Of a stretch of 64,000 nt of DNA, positions 18,618 through 28,277 are shown piece after piece. The notes under the pieces are model-generated. The model did not search any database. It saw only the letters and a list, made by a program, of their open reading frames with translations, and had not been told where the DNA came from. Source of the stretch: Vibrio kanaloae (GTDB taxonomy: Bacteria > Pseudomonadota > Gammaproteobacteria > Enterobacterales > Vibrionaceae). Position 1 is the stretch's first letter, and each line of letters starts with the position of its first letter. The stretch spans positions 1,426,001 to 1,490,000 of the forward strand of contig NZ_AP025497.1 in NCBI RefSeq assembly GCF_024347535.1, in the 5' to 3' direction. The position numbers were made by a program, and so were the translations under genes.

Positions 18618-20201
18618 ATGTTTGATGTAGTTGAATTGTCGCGTTTACAGTTTGCGCTAACCGCTATGTTCCACTTTCTCTTCGTCCCATTAACTATCGG
18701 TATGTCATGCTTATTGGCGATCATGGAGTCGATCTATGTACTCACCGGTAAGCAAATCTATCAAGACATGACACGCTTCTGGGGCAAATTGTTCGGTATT
18801 AACTTTGCGTTGGGTGTTACGACTGGCTTAACCATGGAGTTCCAGTTCGGCACCAACTGGTCTTATTATTCTCACTATGTCGGCGATATTTTCGGTGCGC
18901 CTTTAGCCATCGAAGCGCTTGTCGCGTTCTTCCTCGAATCCACTTTTGTTGGGCTCTTCTTCTTCGGTTGGGAAAGGCTATCCAAACGCCAACACCTTGT
19001 CGTGACTTGGCTGGTGGCTTTAGGTTCAAGCTTTTCTGCACTGTGGATTTTAGTCGCCAATGGTTGGATGCAAAACCCAATTGGCTCAGAGTTTAATTAC
19101 CAAACCATGCGTATGGAGATGACCAGTTTTGCGGAAGTGGTGCTTAATCCAGTGGCTCAAGTTAAGTTCTTACACACGGTCGCTTCGGCGTATACCTGCG
19201 GTGCGATGTTTATTCTTGGTGTGAGTTCTTATTATTTGCTGAAGGGTCGAGACATTGCCTTTGCCAAGCGCTCTTTCGCTGTGGCCGCATCTTTTGGAAT
19301 AGCTTCGATCATTTCCGTAATCGTACTTGGTGATGAATCTGGTTATGAACTGGGTGACGTTCAAAAAGTAAAACTCGCAGCGATTGAAGCGGAATGGCAC
19401 ACCGAACCTGCACCAGCGGCTTTCACCTTATTCGGATTACCAAATCAAGAGGAGGGTAAAACCGACTTTGCTGTGAAAATTCCTTATGTGATGGGGATTA
19501 TCGCAACGCGATCTTTGGACGAGCAAGTGACGGGTCTTCATGAGTTGCGTGATCAACATTTAGTGCGTATTCGAAACGGTATTATTGCTTATGAATTGCT
19601 AGAGCGTTTGCGATCTGGTGATACCTCACATGTGACGGAACAAGCCTTTGATCAAACCAAGCAAGACCTCGGATATGGCTTATTGCTTAAGCGATACACA
19701 GATACCGTGACTGATGCTACTGAACAGCAAATCCAACAAGCAGCCGATGATTCAATCCCAACTGTGTGGCCTCTGTTTTGGTCATTCAGAATCATGGTGG
19801 GTTGTGGCTTCATTATGTTGTTTGTCTTTGGTGCGGCCTTCCTACAAACCTACCGTAAAAATATTACGCAAAAGCCTTGGCTACTCAAAGCGGCGCTATG
19901 GTCGATTCCATTACCTTGGATTGCGATTGAAGCTGGCTGGTTTGTTGCGGAATACGGCCGCCAGCCTTGGGCTGTTGGTGAAATTCTTCCTGTGACGGTG
20001 GCGGCTTCTTCTCAAACCGTTGAAAACCTGCTTACGTCTCTTGCTCTCATTATCAGCTTATATACCGTATTCATCATTGCTGAAAGTTACTTGATGATTA
20101 CCATCGTTAAAAAAGGCCCAAGTAGTTTGAAAACAGGGCGTTATCACTATGAACAAACAACATCACTTGAAGCCAAACTGGCACAACAAGTTCAACAATA
20201 A
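18618..20201 (+). CDS. cydA: Cytochrome bd ubiquinol oxidase subunit I CydA
   Basis: A 527-residue membrane subunit that follows E. coli CydA closely from residue 1. His19 (heme b595 ligand) is present in TAMFHFLF, the second heme ligand histidine in VKFLHTVAS near 186, and the methionine ligand in FRIMVGCG near 393; glutamates in [11 protein letters not shown] match the proton-path pair. The long Q-loop with GDESGYE and [10 protein letters not shown] marks the L-type oxidase. It reduces oxygen to water with ubiquinol at high affinity. First gene of cydABX. Confidence 0.96.
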   Translation: MFDVVELSRLQFALTAMFHFLFVPLTIGMSCLLAIMESIYVLTGKQIYQDMTRFWGKLFGINFALGVTTGLTMEFQFGTNWSYYSHYVGDIFGAPLAIEALVAFFLESTFVGLFFFGWERLSKRQHLVVTWLVALGSSFSALWILVANGWMQNPIGSEFNYQTMRMEMTSFAEVVLNPVAQVKFLHTVASAYTCGAMFILGVSSYYLLKGRDIAFAKRSFAVAASFGIASIISVIVLGDESGYELGDVQKVKLAAIEAEWHTEPAPAAFTLFGLPNQEEGKTDFAVKIPYVMGIIATRSLDEQVTGLHELRDQHLVRIRNGIIAYELLERLRSGDTSHVTEQAFDQTKQDLGYGLLLKRYTDTVTDATEQQIQQAADDSIPTVWPLFWSFRIMVGCGFIMLFVFGAAFLQTYRKNITQKPWLLKAALWSIPLPWIAIEAGWFVAEYGRQPWAVGEILPVTVAASSQTVENLLTSLALIISLYTVFIIAESYLMITIVKKGPSSLKTGRYHYEQTTSLEAKLAQQVQQ

Positions 20202-20213
20202 GGTGACTGACTC

Positions 20214-21350
20214 ATGTTCGAATATGACACATTACGTTTAATTTGGTGGGTTCTGATTGGTGTCTTGCTGATTGGCTTTATGATCACCGATGGCTTCGAT
20301 ATGGGAGTCGGGGCGCTATTGCCGATCATCGGTAAAACCAATTCAGAAAGGCGCGTGATGATTAACTCCATTGCACCCCATTGGGACGGCAACCAAGTGT
20401 GGCTCATTACCGCAGGTGGTGCTCTGTTTGCTGCTTGGCCTCTGGTGTATGCGACATCGTTTTCAAGCTTATATGTTGCGATGTATTTAACACTGATCTC
20501 ATTGTGGCTACGTCCTCTTGCGCTTGAGTATCGAGCCAAGATAGATAACGATCAATGGCGAAAAGTGTGTGATCTGGCGATTTCGTTTTCAGGCTTCTTT
20601 CCGCCGATTTTATTTGGTGTCGCGTTTGGCAATTTAATGCAAGGGCTTCCATTCTCTCTGAATAGTTTGCTCATGGTTGAATATCACGGCTCGTTTTTTG
20701 ATTTGCTTAATCCATTCGCTCTGTTGTGTGGTTTCGTTGGGTTATTAATGGCGTTGTTGCAAGGCAGTGCCTGGCTGATGATGAAAACCACAGATGCGCT
20801 TTATACAAAGGTAAGATTGGTTACGCAGGTGAGTGCGATACTTGTGGCTAGTCTTATGGTGCTAGGTGGTTTAATAATAAGCGACATTGATGGTTATCTG
20901 ATTGTTAGTGAGTTGAACCATAGCGCTGTTTCAAACCCATTAAATAAACAAGTGATAGCTGAAACAGGTGCTTGGTTAACCAACTTCGAGACTTATTCTT
21001 GGATGTGGTTCGCGCCTATAGGCAGTGTTCTAATTCCGCTATTGGCGCTGGTGAGTGCGAGATTAAAATGGGATGCGCTGGCTTTCATCAGCTCCAGTTT
21101 TACTAATGCGTGCATTGTATTAACGGTTGGTTTTACGATGTTCCCATTCATCATTCCGTCTAGTGTTAATCCAAGTCATAGCTTAACTCTTTGGGATTCG
21201 ACATCGAGTGAACTGACCTTGAACATCATGACAGGGGTAGCGTTTGTGATGGTGCCCATAATTCTGTGTTACACAGCTTTTAGCTACCGCACCATGTTTG
21301 GGCGACTCGATAGCGAGTATGTCGAACGTAATAGCCATTCACTGTATTAA
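20214..21350 (+). CDS. cydB: Cytochrome bd ubiquinol oxidase subunit II CydB
   Basis: A 378-residue polytopic subunit with the family N-terminus LRLIWWVLIGVLLIGF and TDGFDMGVGALLP, then APHWDGNQVWLI. It pairs with CydA in the bd oxidase. AAGGTG lies upstream of the ATG, 12 bases after the cydA stop; cydX follows 10 bases downstream. Confidence 0.95.
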   Translation: MFEYDTLRLIWWVLIGVLLIGFMITDGFDMGVGALLPIIGKTNSERRVMINSIAPHWDGNQVWLITAGGALFAAWPLVYATSFSSLYVAMYLTLISLWLRPLALEYRAKIDNDQWRKVCDLAISFSGFFPPILFGVAFGNLMQGLPFSLNSLLMVEYHGSFFDLLNPFALLCGFVGLLMALLQGSAWLMMKTTDALYTKVRLVTQVSAILVASLMVLGGLIISDIDGYLIVSELNHSAVSNPLNKQVIAETGAWLTNFETYSWMWFAPIGSVLIPLLALVSARLKWDALAFISSSFTNACIVLTVGFTMFPFIIPSSVNPSHSLTLWDSTSSELTLNIMTGVAFVMVPIILCYTAFSYRTMFGRLDSEYVERNSHSLY

Positions 21351-21360
21351 GGAGTTTTTC

Positions 21361-21462
21361 ATGTGGTATTTTGTTTGGATATTAGGTCTATTCTTGGCTG
21401 CTTCCTTCGCTGTTTTGAACGTTATGAGTTTAGAGAAAAGTGATTCGGAAACAGAGTCCTAG
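21361..21462 (+). CDS. cydX: Cytochrome bd small subunit CydX
   Basis: A 33-residue single-span protein beginning MWYFVWILGLFLA and ending in a short acidic, serine-rich tail, the classic CydX form. CydX stabilises the bd oxidase hemes. AAGGAG lies seven bases before the ATG, and a terminator follows, closing the operon. Confidence 0.92.
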   Translation: MWYFVWILGLFLAASFAVLNVMSLEKSDSETES

Positions 21463-21486
21463 TCGCTTACGCAATAAAAAAAGAAG

Positions 21487-21512
21487 ACCAGAAATATGCG
21501 TTTCTGGTTTTT
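21487..21512 (+). terminator. Rho-independent terminator of cydABX
   Basis: ACCAGAAA (21487-21494) and TTTCTGGT (21501-21508) form an 8-bp stem with a 6-base loop, followed by T residues. Confidence 0.9.
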
Positions 21513-21681
21513 GTTCCTCAAACTCATGTCCTCTTCGGATCATCAAGATCTATCCAACCTGTAGCTCTAACAAAAACATTCTTAATTAACCTATTGTTTA
21601 ATATTCACTATTTGTTAGTGTGTTTAGGTGCACATTGAGGATGTGCATCACAATTAGTGAAGAATAATAGTAGGAGTTGCG

Positions 21682-22170
21682 ATGAGTATTATAGTGAGAC
21701 GGTCTGAACCGTCAGATGCGAAGGGAATAAAAGAAATCTACGAATGCACTAATGCTTATACTGGTACGCTGCAACTCCCAAATCCATCTCTGGAAAGCTG
21801 GCAAAAACGAATTTCTAATATGCCTGATAATGTGTATTCCTATGTCGCGCTGATCGATGGGGAAATTGTCGGTAACTTGGGAATGGAAGTGTGTGTAAAC
21901 CCGAGAAGGCGTCATGTTGCTTCATTTGGTATGGGTGTTAAAGACGATGTATTAGGCAAAGGAGTCGGTAGTCAGTTACTCGTGACCGCGATCGACTTGT
22001 GTGATAACTGGATTAACATCAAGCGAATGGAGTTAACTGTCTATACCGATAACGAAAGAGCGATTAGCCTGTATAAGAAGTTCGGTTTTGTTATTGAAGG
22101 GGAGTCTGCGAATTTTGCTTTTAGAAATGGTAATTATGTCGCGGCTTATCACATGGCGCGATTGGTATAG
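21682..22170 (+). CDS. GNAT N-acetyltransferase, YhhY/AaaT-like
   Basis: A 162-residue GNAT protein that aligns with E. coli YhhY (AaaT, an L-amino-acid N-acetyltransferase) along its length: VNPRRRHVASFGMGV, CDNWINIKRMELTVY, NERAISLYKKFGF and the end YVAAYHMARLV. The GKGVGSQL loop binds acetyl-CoA pyrophosphate. AGGAG lies before the ATG. A single gene with its own terminator. Confidence 0.85.
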   Translation: MSIIVRRSEPSDAKGIKEIYECTNAYTGTLQLPNPSLESWQKRISNMPDNVYSYVALIDGEIVGNLGMEVCVNPRRRHVASFGMGVKDDVLGKGVGSQLLVTAIDLCDNWINIKRMELTVYTDNERAISLYKKFGFVIEGESANFAFRNGNYVAAYHMARLV

Positions 22171-22201
22171 GCACGCCGCTAAAAATCACTGGCAGATAAT
22201 A

Positions 22202-22232
22202 AAACGCCACGTTATTTAAACGTGGCGTTTGC
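22202..22232. terminator. Bidirectional terminator
   Basis: AAACGCCACGTT (22202-22213) is complementary to AACGTGGCGTTT (22219-22230). It lies between convergent genes and has A/T flanks on both sides. Confidence 0.85.
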
Positions 22233-22277
22233 TATTTTAGCTCGCGGTGCATTAAACACCTTCAGTCGTAGCCTTAC

Positions 22278-22865
22278 TTAAGCCGTTAGTGGCTCAAGGT
22301 TCGCAGGACGGTAGTGTACTGATTTAAGTACTTTACCTTGGCGAATTGTCTTGCCTTCAGATACGAAATCTTCTGCACACTTCGCGATGATGTATTCGCC
22401 TTTTTGAACCGCCATCAGTTTGATATTTTGTTTAGCGTAGAAGGCCTCTGTTTCTGCGTATTCTGCTTCGTTACGACATACTTTGCTCATGTTGCTTGAG
22501 TGTACTTCGTCCCAACAAGGCAGAAAGTCGATTGAACGGTTCTTAGAAACATTCAGCAGTAAGTCGATCAGATAACTGATTGCTAGGTTGTCTTCTACCT
22601 TAGCTTGACCAAGGTGAACCAAACGTCCCATCAAAACATAAACGCTGTCTACGATAGCGTCTGCTTGCTCGATTTTAGAGTCAGCTTCTGCAAGTTCTGT
22701 TAGTTCTTCGATCGCTAGAGAGGTATGTAGCGTATCGCCTTTTTCATCCATGGTTTCAGGAGCAGCAACAGGCAGATCAAAAGTACTGCGGAATTCTTTA
22801 ATGTCGCGGTAAAGGTGATCGTAGATTTCTTGGCTTAGTTGAGAAAGGGTCATATTCCTATCCAT
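22278..22865 (-). CDS. MazG-like/all-alpha NTP pyrophosphohydrolase family protein
   Basis: A 195-residue protein whose N-terminal half has the acidic metal-binding pattern of the all-alpha NTP pyrophosphatase (MazG/phosphoribosyl-ATP pyrophosphohydrolase-like) superfamily: AIEELTELAEA followed by EQADAIVDSVYVLMG (residues about 50-80). The C-terminal half is family-specific with a CWDEVHSSNMSK motif. It presumably hydrolyses a nucleotide. ATG at residue 5 (22853) is an alternative start with GGATAGGA nearby; the choice is uncertain. Confidence 0.72.
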   Translation of the reverse strand: MDRNMTLSQLSQEIYDHLYRDIKEFRSTFDLPVAAPETMDEKGDTLHTSLAIEELTELAEADSKIEQADAIVDSVYVLMGRLVHLGQAKVEDNLAISYLIDLLLNVSKNRSIDFLPCWDEVHSSNMSKVCRNEAEYAETEAFYAKQNIKLMAVQKGEYIIAKCAEDFVSEGKTIRQGKVLKSVHYRPANLEPLTA

Positions 22866-23061
22866 TCTGTTTCGTTAATGGATTATTTTACCAAAGCTAG
22901 GAATAGGGTGCTAACGTAAAGTCGAAGAACTCCACTTTTATTCATTTGACCAGTAAAGCACTTTGCGTACAAACCGATTGATTATTGTGTATTTTTAACA
23001 TTTACTCTTTTTATATACTAATAATGTTGTCATTTACTTGGTCAGCAATGGAATTACATTT

Positions 23062-24120
23062 ATGCATCAAGCTAGTGAAAGCGAAGTTGTTATACGCCGC
23101 TTGTATCAAATCACCAATGATTATCGAAAGGGTTTCGATAATCAGATCTCTCAATTGCTTATTATGGGGCTTGAACGCTTCAACTTAGATATTGGTATCT
23201 TATCTAAAATTGATGGTGACACTTACTTTGTTGAACACTGTATTACACCTGAAGTTGTTGATCTCCATCGCGGTGATACGTTCGAATATTGCTCGACCTA
23301 TTGCGAGATTACTTGTAAATCGATTGGCCCTACCTGTATTGAGCATTGTGGTAAACACGATCAGTATGCGACACATCCAGCCTATCAGTCTTTTGGCCTG
23401 GAGTCTTACATTGGCATCCCCATTTTCGTTAATGATGAGCTTTATGGCACCTTAAACTTTTCAAGCCCAGCTCCCTATCATCGTGAGTTCAAAGAATTCG
23501 ATATTGATGTTATGAGGCTCATGGCTTCATGGATCGAAGTTGAACTTGTTAGAAGACAGCAAGAACGAAAACTCAAAGAACTGAATGAGAAACTAGAGTA
23601 CCAAGCTTTGTACGATCCTTTGACACACTTACCGAGTAGACGTTGCTTGTTCAAAACATTGAATGCAGAAGTGGAGCAGTTAAAAGGATCTTTAGGTAAG
23701 GGGACCTTGGCAGTCGTCGACATCGATTTTTTTAAACAGGTCAACGACACTTATGGCCACCAAATGGGTGATGTTGTATTAAAGAAAGTGGCGAACGTGC
23801 TGAATAATAACACTCAAGAGGGTGAGTTTGTGGCACGTTTTGGTGGTGAAGAGTTCATTCTTTGGTATCCAAATACCCCCCCAAGTTGTGTTGAAGATAA
23901 GTTCATGACGCTTTTGCAAGAGATGAAAAAAATCACACTGGATAGAAAGCCTGTCACTATATCAATCGGTGCGTGTCATTTTGAGTTGAGTACAGGGGAC
24001 ACCAAAGGGGAAAGGATGTCGGCGCTTGATTCTCTGATTAAAGTTGCCGATGAATGCCTGTACATGGCTAAACAAAATGGACGAGATCAGTTTATTTCTC
24101 GCCCATATTATCAAGAGTGA
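23062..24120 (+). CDS. GAF-domain diguanylate cyclase
   Basis: The open frame reaches a TTG at 23038; ATG 23062 with GGAA upstream is the likely start (352 residues). An N-terminal GAF domain (about residues 5-165) with several cysteines (HCITPEV, YCSTYCEITC, CIEHCGKH) is followed by a short coiled coil and a GGDEF domain with ARFGGEEF, the active form of the catalytic motif, and DIDFFKQVNDTYGH. It should make cyclic di-GMP in response to a cytosolic signal; the cysteine-rich GAF could sense redox or metal, which is inference. Confidence 0.9.
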   Translation: MHQASESEVVIRRLYQITNDYRKGFDNQISQLLIMGLERFNLDIGILSKIDGDTYFVEHCITPEVVDLHRGDTFEYCSTYCEITCKSIGPTCIEHCGKHDQYATHPAYQSFGLESYIGIPIFVNDELYGTLNFSSPAPYHREFKEFDIDVMRLMASWIEVELVRRQQERKLKELNEKLEYQALYDPLTHLPSRRCLFKTLNAEVEQLKGSLGKGTLAVVDIDFFKQVNDTYGHQMGDVVLKKVANVLNNNTQEGEFVARFGGEEFILWYPNTPPSCVEDKFMTLLQEMKKITLDRKPVTISIGACHFELSTGDTKGERMSALDSLIKVADECLYMAKQNGRDQFISRPYYQE

Positions 24121-24171
24121 TCAGGCTCGTAAGTCGAAATTGATCAGGCCTCAATTCTCTACTGTTTACGA

Positions 24172-24738
24172 TTAGCAGAATAGATAAGGGAACAACTTAC
24201 GACGCTCTGCAGGTGTTAAAGATTCAACTCTTGCGATGTTGGTATCAGGAATAGCTTCAGGATTAGGGTAGTGCTTTAACACTTTTTCCATGCTGGCTTC
24301 ACGTATCAAATGGTAAACCGGATACGGGGAGCGGTTCGTCAGGTTTTCATCGTCTTCTGGATCCGCACCACCAAAGCAATAGTCAGGGTGGAACGTCGCG
24401 AGTTGATAAACGCCTTCCCAGTTTTGTTGCTTGATCAACGCTTCAATCCAATCAATGAACATGTTGTAGTCGAAGAAGTCTTGCAGCATGTTAGGCACAA
24501 CCACCAACGTTGTCTCTAATTTCGCAACTGGCGTGTTATCTAACTCTACAAAATGCGTCATGATGTCTTCCAACAACGCTTCTTCCGTTTTCGCTTCACT
24601 CACAAAGATCTTAATTTGCTTGTTACGTTGTGGCTTGGCTGCGAATGGACACAGGTTTAAGCCAATAACGACATCATCTAACCACTGTTTTACTTGGTCG
24701 TGTATAGCTTGAAGATCAGTACTTTGAGTGTTCGACAT
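24172..24738 (-). CDS. DUF1415 family protein
   Basis: A 188-residue soluble protein of the DUF1415 family, recognised by the N-terminal LNLCPFA motif, the LQDFFDYN...DWIEALI segment and the C-terminal HPDYCFGG...PYPVYHLIREASME and SLTPAERRKLF parts. The function is unknown. It is convergent with the diguanylate cyclase gene and follows the MFS gene on the same strand after an 85-base gap. Confidence 0.85.
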   Translation of the reverse strand: MSNTQSTDLQAIHDQVKQWLDDVVIGLNLCPFAAKPQRNKQIKIFVSEAKTEEALLEDIMTHFVELDNTPVAKLETTLVVVPNMLQDFFDYNMFIDWIEALIKQQNWEGVYQLATFHPDYCFGGADPEDDENLTNRSPYPVYHLIREASMEKVLKHYPNPEAIPDTNIARVESLTPAERRKLFPYLFC

Positions 24739-24823
24739 AACAGGTTCCGGAATAAAATTTGGCGTAGGATATCAGAACGGACGTCGATCAAAAGCAATAA
24801 TTCAATCAGACACCTTACCTTAG

Positions 24824-26029
24824 TTAAGCTTCAGCTAGCTTAGAGGTCGATACTTGAAGCTGTTTCAACTGATAGACCCAAGCAAATATTGCAATATAGA
24901 AGACAGAACCTCCCGCAATCACGCCATTCCAACCGAACAGTTGCCAGAAATACAAGAGTAGGAATCCACCTAAGCTTCCGCCAATGTAATAGTGTACAAG
25001 GTACAGCGCGGTTGCTGTAGCTTTTGCACTCGATGCTTTTTGACTGACCCAAGAGTAGGCAAGCGTATGTGCGAAGAAGGCGCCGCCGCTAATCAACAAC
25101 AACCCTGCTAGCATGAACGGGACCTTATCAACAGCAGAAATTAACATCCCGATTAAGCTGATACATACGCCTATTAAGATGCCATTCAAAGGTTCAAAGC
25201 GCTGTGTCCATTTGTTGGATAGCTTAGAACTGACAGTACCCGCTAAGTAGCATAGGAATATGAGTGACGCTAAACCAACGGGCACGGAGTGCGGCTCAGA
25301 TACCAACCGGAAGCCCATGACAGAATACAGGTTAACAAACAGCGCAAAGTTAGCGCCACCAATCAACATCGCGAGCCACAAGGTACGGTTTCTTAAGTGC
25401 ATGACTACAGAGCGATTGTGGTGAAAGAACAACCCTTTTTGAGGTTTGAAGTTCTGTTGATCAGGTAAACGGTAGGCGATAAAGAGCGCACCTAGCAATG
25501 AACCGACCACGAAAAATAGAACAGTTGCGTGCCAATCGAAATAGTCTGTGATTAAGCCGCCTAATACACGCCCAAAGATCCCGCCAAGCGAGTTAGCCGC
25601 AATATAACCACCAATGGCGACGGCAAAGGCTTTGGGTGTCAACTCCTCGACCATGTAGGCAACTGCCACACCAGCGAACGCCGCGACAGCAACGCCCATG
25701 AATGCGCGGGCTATCACGAGTTGCAACAAGGTAGTTGTGAACACCATGCTCAATCCAATCAGAGGAATAGCGAACAAACTGAACAGAATGATGGGTTTTC
25801 GACCAAAGGTTTCCGATGCGATTGCCCAAGGCACCAAACTAATGGATAGCCCGAGTGTCGTAGCGGCAAACAGCCAGTTGATTTGGGTTCCTGATACTTG
25901 GAAATGCTCCGCCATGTGCGGCAAAATAGGTTGAAAAAGGTAGAGATTACAGAAAATGATAAACGAGCCAATCGCTAATGATTGGGTGATTCGTTTGTAT
26001 TGAGTACTGCCTTTATCAAACATTTGCAT
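24824..26029 (-). CDS. MFS transporter, YnfM-like
   Basis: A 401-residue, 12-helix major facilitator protein. The inter-helix motif ETFGRKP (residues about 72-78) and the N-terminal FLQPILP-like segment resemble the YnfM/arabinose-efflux group of drug or metabolite exporters. Substrate unknown. A LysR gene is divergent, 122 bases away, with direct repeats in the shared region. Confidence 0.85.
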   Translation of the reverse strand: MQMFDKGSTQYKRITQSLAIGSFIIFCNLYLFQPILPHMAEHFQVSGTQINWLFAATTLGLSISLVPWAIASETFGRKPIILFSLFAIPLIGLSMVFTTTLLQLVIARAFMGVAVAAFAGVAVAYMVEELTPKAFAVAIGGYIAANSLGGIFGRVLGGLITDYFDWHATVLFFVVGSLLGALFIAYRLPDQQNFKPQKGLFFHHNRSVVMHLRNRTLWLAMLIGGANFALFVNLYSVMGFRLVSEPHSVPVGLASLIFLCYLAGTVSSKLSNKWTQRFEPLNGILIGVCISLIGMLISAVDKVPFMLAGLLLISGGAFFAHTLAYSWVSQKASSAKATATALYLVHYYIGGSLGGFLLLYFWQLFGWNGVIAGGSVFYIAIFAWVYQLKQLQVSTSKLAEA

Positions 26030-26057
26030 ACGCCTGTGCGATTAATTAAGTTATTTT

Positions 26058-26085
26058 TGAACAAGTAATTTATTTGTGAACAAGT
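26058..26085. promoter_or_regulatory. Direct repeat in MFS-LysR divergent promoter region
   Basis: TGAACAAGT occurs at 26058-26066 and 26077-26085 (19-bp period); the second copy is part of the near-palindrome TTGTGAACAA. It is a candidate LysR-binding region controlling both genes. Confidence 0.4.
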
Positions 26086-26151
26086 TATCAGTACAAAGGT
26101 AATTAAAGAAATATATTAAAAATATCACCTCCATATATTTAATATATCGAT

Positions 26152-27024
26152 ATGCTTGAATCAAAACCCCTTCGACATTTTCTAGCCGTTGCTCAGTTTG
26201 GTAACTTTACGCAGGCGGCTAAAGCTCTGCATATTGCACAGCCTGCATTGAGTATTTCCATCAAGAAACTTGAACAAACACTGGAGTTAATTCTGTTTCG
26301 GCGCGGAGACAAATCCGTGACGTTAACGGAAGAGGGCAAGGTGTTGTTCGAGCATGCCAGGAGGATTGCTCAGCAGTTTGATGATGCACAACTTGCTATG
26401 AACGAATTAAAGGGTTTAGAAAAAGGAGAAGTGCGATTAGGGGCGCCAAGCATGATGGGGAGTTACTTTTTCCCACAGGTGGTGATGGCCTTTAAAAGCC
26501 AATACCCAAACCTAAAATTGACACTAATTGATGCGGGTACAGCCTCGATACGCCAGATGCTATTAAACGGTGAACTCGATATTGGGGTTATCAATCATGA
26601 AAATGTGCCTGACGATCTTGAAACCGACCATCTGCTAAGTTCAGAGATGTTAGCCGTTGTAGGTAAAGAGCACCCATTAGCCTCACAGCCATCTATCACT
26701 TTTGAAGAGTTTTTCGCGCAAGAGCTGATCATGTTCAAGTCGGGTTACTTCCACCGCGATTTCATCGACGCTACTTGCAAAAAATACAATTTGGACATGA
26801 CCATAGCGTTCGAGACCAACTTGCTACCGATGATTCTATCTATCGTGAAACGGGAATTCGCGATTACAGCACTGCTTAGCTTAGTGACAGAGTACGAAGA
26901 AGATGTGGTCGGCGTGCCGTTTAAAGACCCTGTAAAGCTTAATCTATCTTTGGCTTGGAGAAAGGAAGGTTATCTGTCGAAAGCAGACCGAACCTTTATT
27001 GATTTTGTGAAGCAGTATGTGTGA
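26152..27024 (+). CDS. LysR family transcriptional regulator
   Basis: A 290-residue LysR regulator with N-terminal HTH (PLRHFLAVAQFGNFTQAAKA, HIAQPALSISIKKLEQ, residues 6-45) and an effector domain of the CynR/GltC sort beginning at RLGAPSMMG. Divergent from the MFS gene, its likely target. The stop is followed within four bases by a MITE-like element. Confidence 0.88.
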   Translation: MLESKPLRHFLAVAQFGNFTQAAKALHIAQPALSISIKKLEQTLELILFRRGDKSVTLTEEGKVLFEHARRIAQQFDDAQLAMNELKGLEKGEVRLGAPSMMGSYFFPQVVMAFKSQYPNLKLTLIDAGTASIRQMLLNGELDIGVINHENVPDDLETDHLLSSEMLAVVGKEHPLASQPSITFEEFFAQELIMFKSGYFHRDFIDATCKKYNLDMTIAFETNLLPMILSIVKREFAITALLSLVTEYEEDVVGVPFKDPVKLNLSLAWRKEGYLSKADRTFIDFVKQYV

Positions 27025-27027
27025 TTA

Positions 27028-27293
27028 GGGCGTGTTGACCTTTCGTGGTTAAATTTTGTTCGAGATAAAAGCGTTTTAATCGCGGCGAGGGGGGGAAGTA
27101 GCCTAGTCATTCTAAGCAAATCCCCCTCAACAAAGAGTAAAACGCTTTTAGCCGAACCCTTCGGGCAGCGTTTGCTGGCCATTTCTACTACGTTATCGGC
27201 TTCTCATGTAGGCTAGCTACACATCGACGCCTCTGCCTTGTATAAATACCCAGCAACTCGCTGCAAAAATCAGCTCGAAAGATCAACATGCTC
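27028..27293. mobile_element. MITE-like element with terminal inverted repeats
   Basis: The 266-bp element has 18-bp imperfect terminal inverted repeats: GGGCGTGTTGACCTTTCG at 27028-27045 and, reversed, GAGCATGTTGATCTTTCG at 27276-27293 (15 of 18 match). TA flanks both ends (27026-27027, 27294-27295), fitting a TA target duplication. Inside, TAAAAGCGTTTTA (27066-27078) is perfectly inverted at 27138-27150, and GAGGGGG pairs with CCCCCTC. No transposase frame is present. I recall similar sequences scattered in Vibrio genomes, but could not check. Confidence 0.7.
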
Positions 27294-27316
27294 TAAGTAA
27301 GATGAAATAGACAAAA

Positions 27317-27354
27317 CAAAGCCCGCAGGTCCTTATTCGGATCTGCGGGCTTTG
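27317..27354. terminator. Bidirectional terminator
   Basis: CAAAGCCCGCAG pairs with CTGCGGGCTTTG, extended by GTCC/GGAT, around a short loop. It lies just after the stop of the minus-strand glutaredoxin-like gene. Confidence 0.85.
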
Positions 27355-27385
27355 CTGTATAGAAGTATGACTGGTTCAGAACACG

Positions 27386-27622
27386 TTAGGTGTTCTTTGA
27401 GTTATACATCTTATCGAAGTTCTTCTGATTCCATCCGACCATCACTTGGTCGCCGATTTTCAGTACAGGTATAGAGCGAGCACCCATTGCCTGTAATTCT
27501 TTACGGCCACGCTGCATCTTTGCGTTCGTTAGGCGGTATTCAATTTTTTTAGAGTCCAAATAGCGCTGGGCATCTTTGCAGTGTGGGCATTTGTCTGCGA
27601 CGTACAATACAACACGTTTCAT
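27386..27622 (-). CDS. Glutaredoxin family protein
   Basis: A 78-residue thioredoxin-fold protein with redox motif CPHC at residues 12-15 and the conserved cis-proline segment SIPVLKIGDQVMVGW. The length is typical of short glutaredoxins. The CPHC active site is more DsbA-like than the usual CPYC. It probably acts as a cytosolic thiol-disulfide or metal-handling protein. Single gene. Confidence 0.85.
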   Translation of the reverse strand: MKRVVLYVADKCPHCKDAQRYLDSKKIEYRLTNAKMQRGRKELQAMGARSIPVLKIGDQVMVGWNQKNFDKMYNSKNT

Positions 27623-27775
27623 TTTTACATTCTCTTGCTGAGTCTAGCTCTTGGTGAATCTTGCTAAAGTGTAACGAATCCTAGGTGATTAGAAAAGTGT
27701 GATCAGTTACACTATGCGGCTCAAATTTCAAGACCACAACGTATTGTCGTGGCGTAACTTGTACGGTCTTTCAAA

Positions 27776-28273
27776 ATGCATCCTTCTTTACGCTATATTC
27801 AAGGTTATCCTAAAAACATTATCGACCCTGTGACTCAACTTATAGAGTCGGGTAAATTAGTGCCTTGGTTTGAAGCTCGCTACCCAAAGAATCATGATAT
27901 AAAAAGTGAGAAGGCCCTGTTTGATTATGCGATTGAGATTAAAAATCGCTACATGAAGAAAACACCACCCATCAGCAAAGTGATTTACGACGGGAAGATA
28001 CACCTAATCAATAATGCATTAGGCCTCCACTCTTATGTTGCAAAGAATCATGGTGGCAAGATCAAATCGAAGAATGAAATTCGTATCGCCAGTGTGTTTA
28101 GAAATGCACCAGAACCTTTGCTCCGAATGCTAGTAGTGCATGAACTGGCGCACATCAAAGAGAAAGAGCACGACAAAGCCTTTTACCAACTATGCTGTCA
28201 CATGGAACCGAAATATCATCAACTTGAGTTAGATGCCCGCTTATTCATGATGTATTTAGATTTAAAGAAGTAG
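27776..28273 (+). CDS. YgjP-like zinc metallopeptidase domain protein
   Basis: A 165-residue protein with HELAH at 122-126 and a third histidine in [11 protein letters not shown], the pattern of the YgjP/DUF45 (WLM-like) metalloprotease family. No signal peptide. The substrate is unknown. It ends four bases before rlmF, so the two are likely co-transcribed. Confidence 0.83.
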   Translation: MHPSLRYIQGYPKNIIDPVTQLIESGKLVPWFEARYPKNHDIKSEKALFDYAIEIKNRYMKKTPPISKVIYDGKIHLINNALGLHSYVAKNHGGKIKSKNEIRIASVFRNAPEPLLRMLVVHELAHIKEKEHDKAFYQLCCHMEPKYHQLELDARLFMMYLDLKK

Positions 28274-28277
28274 CCTA

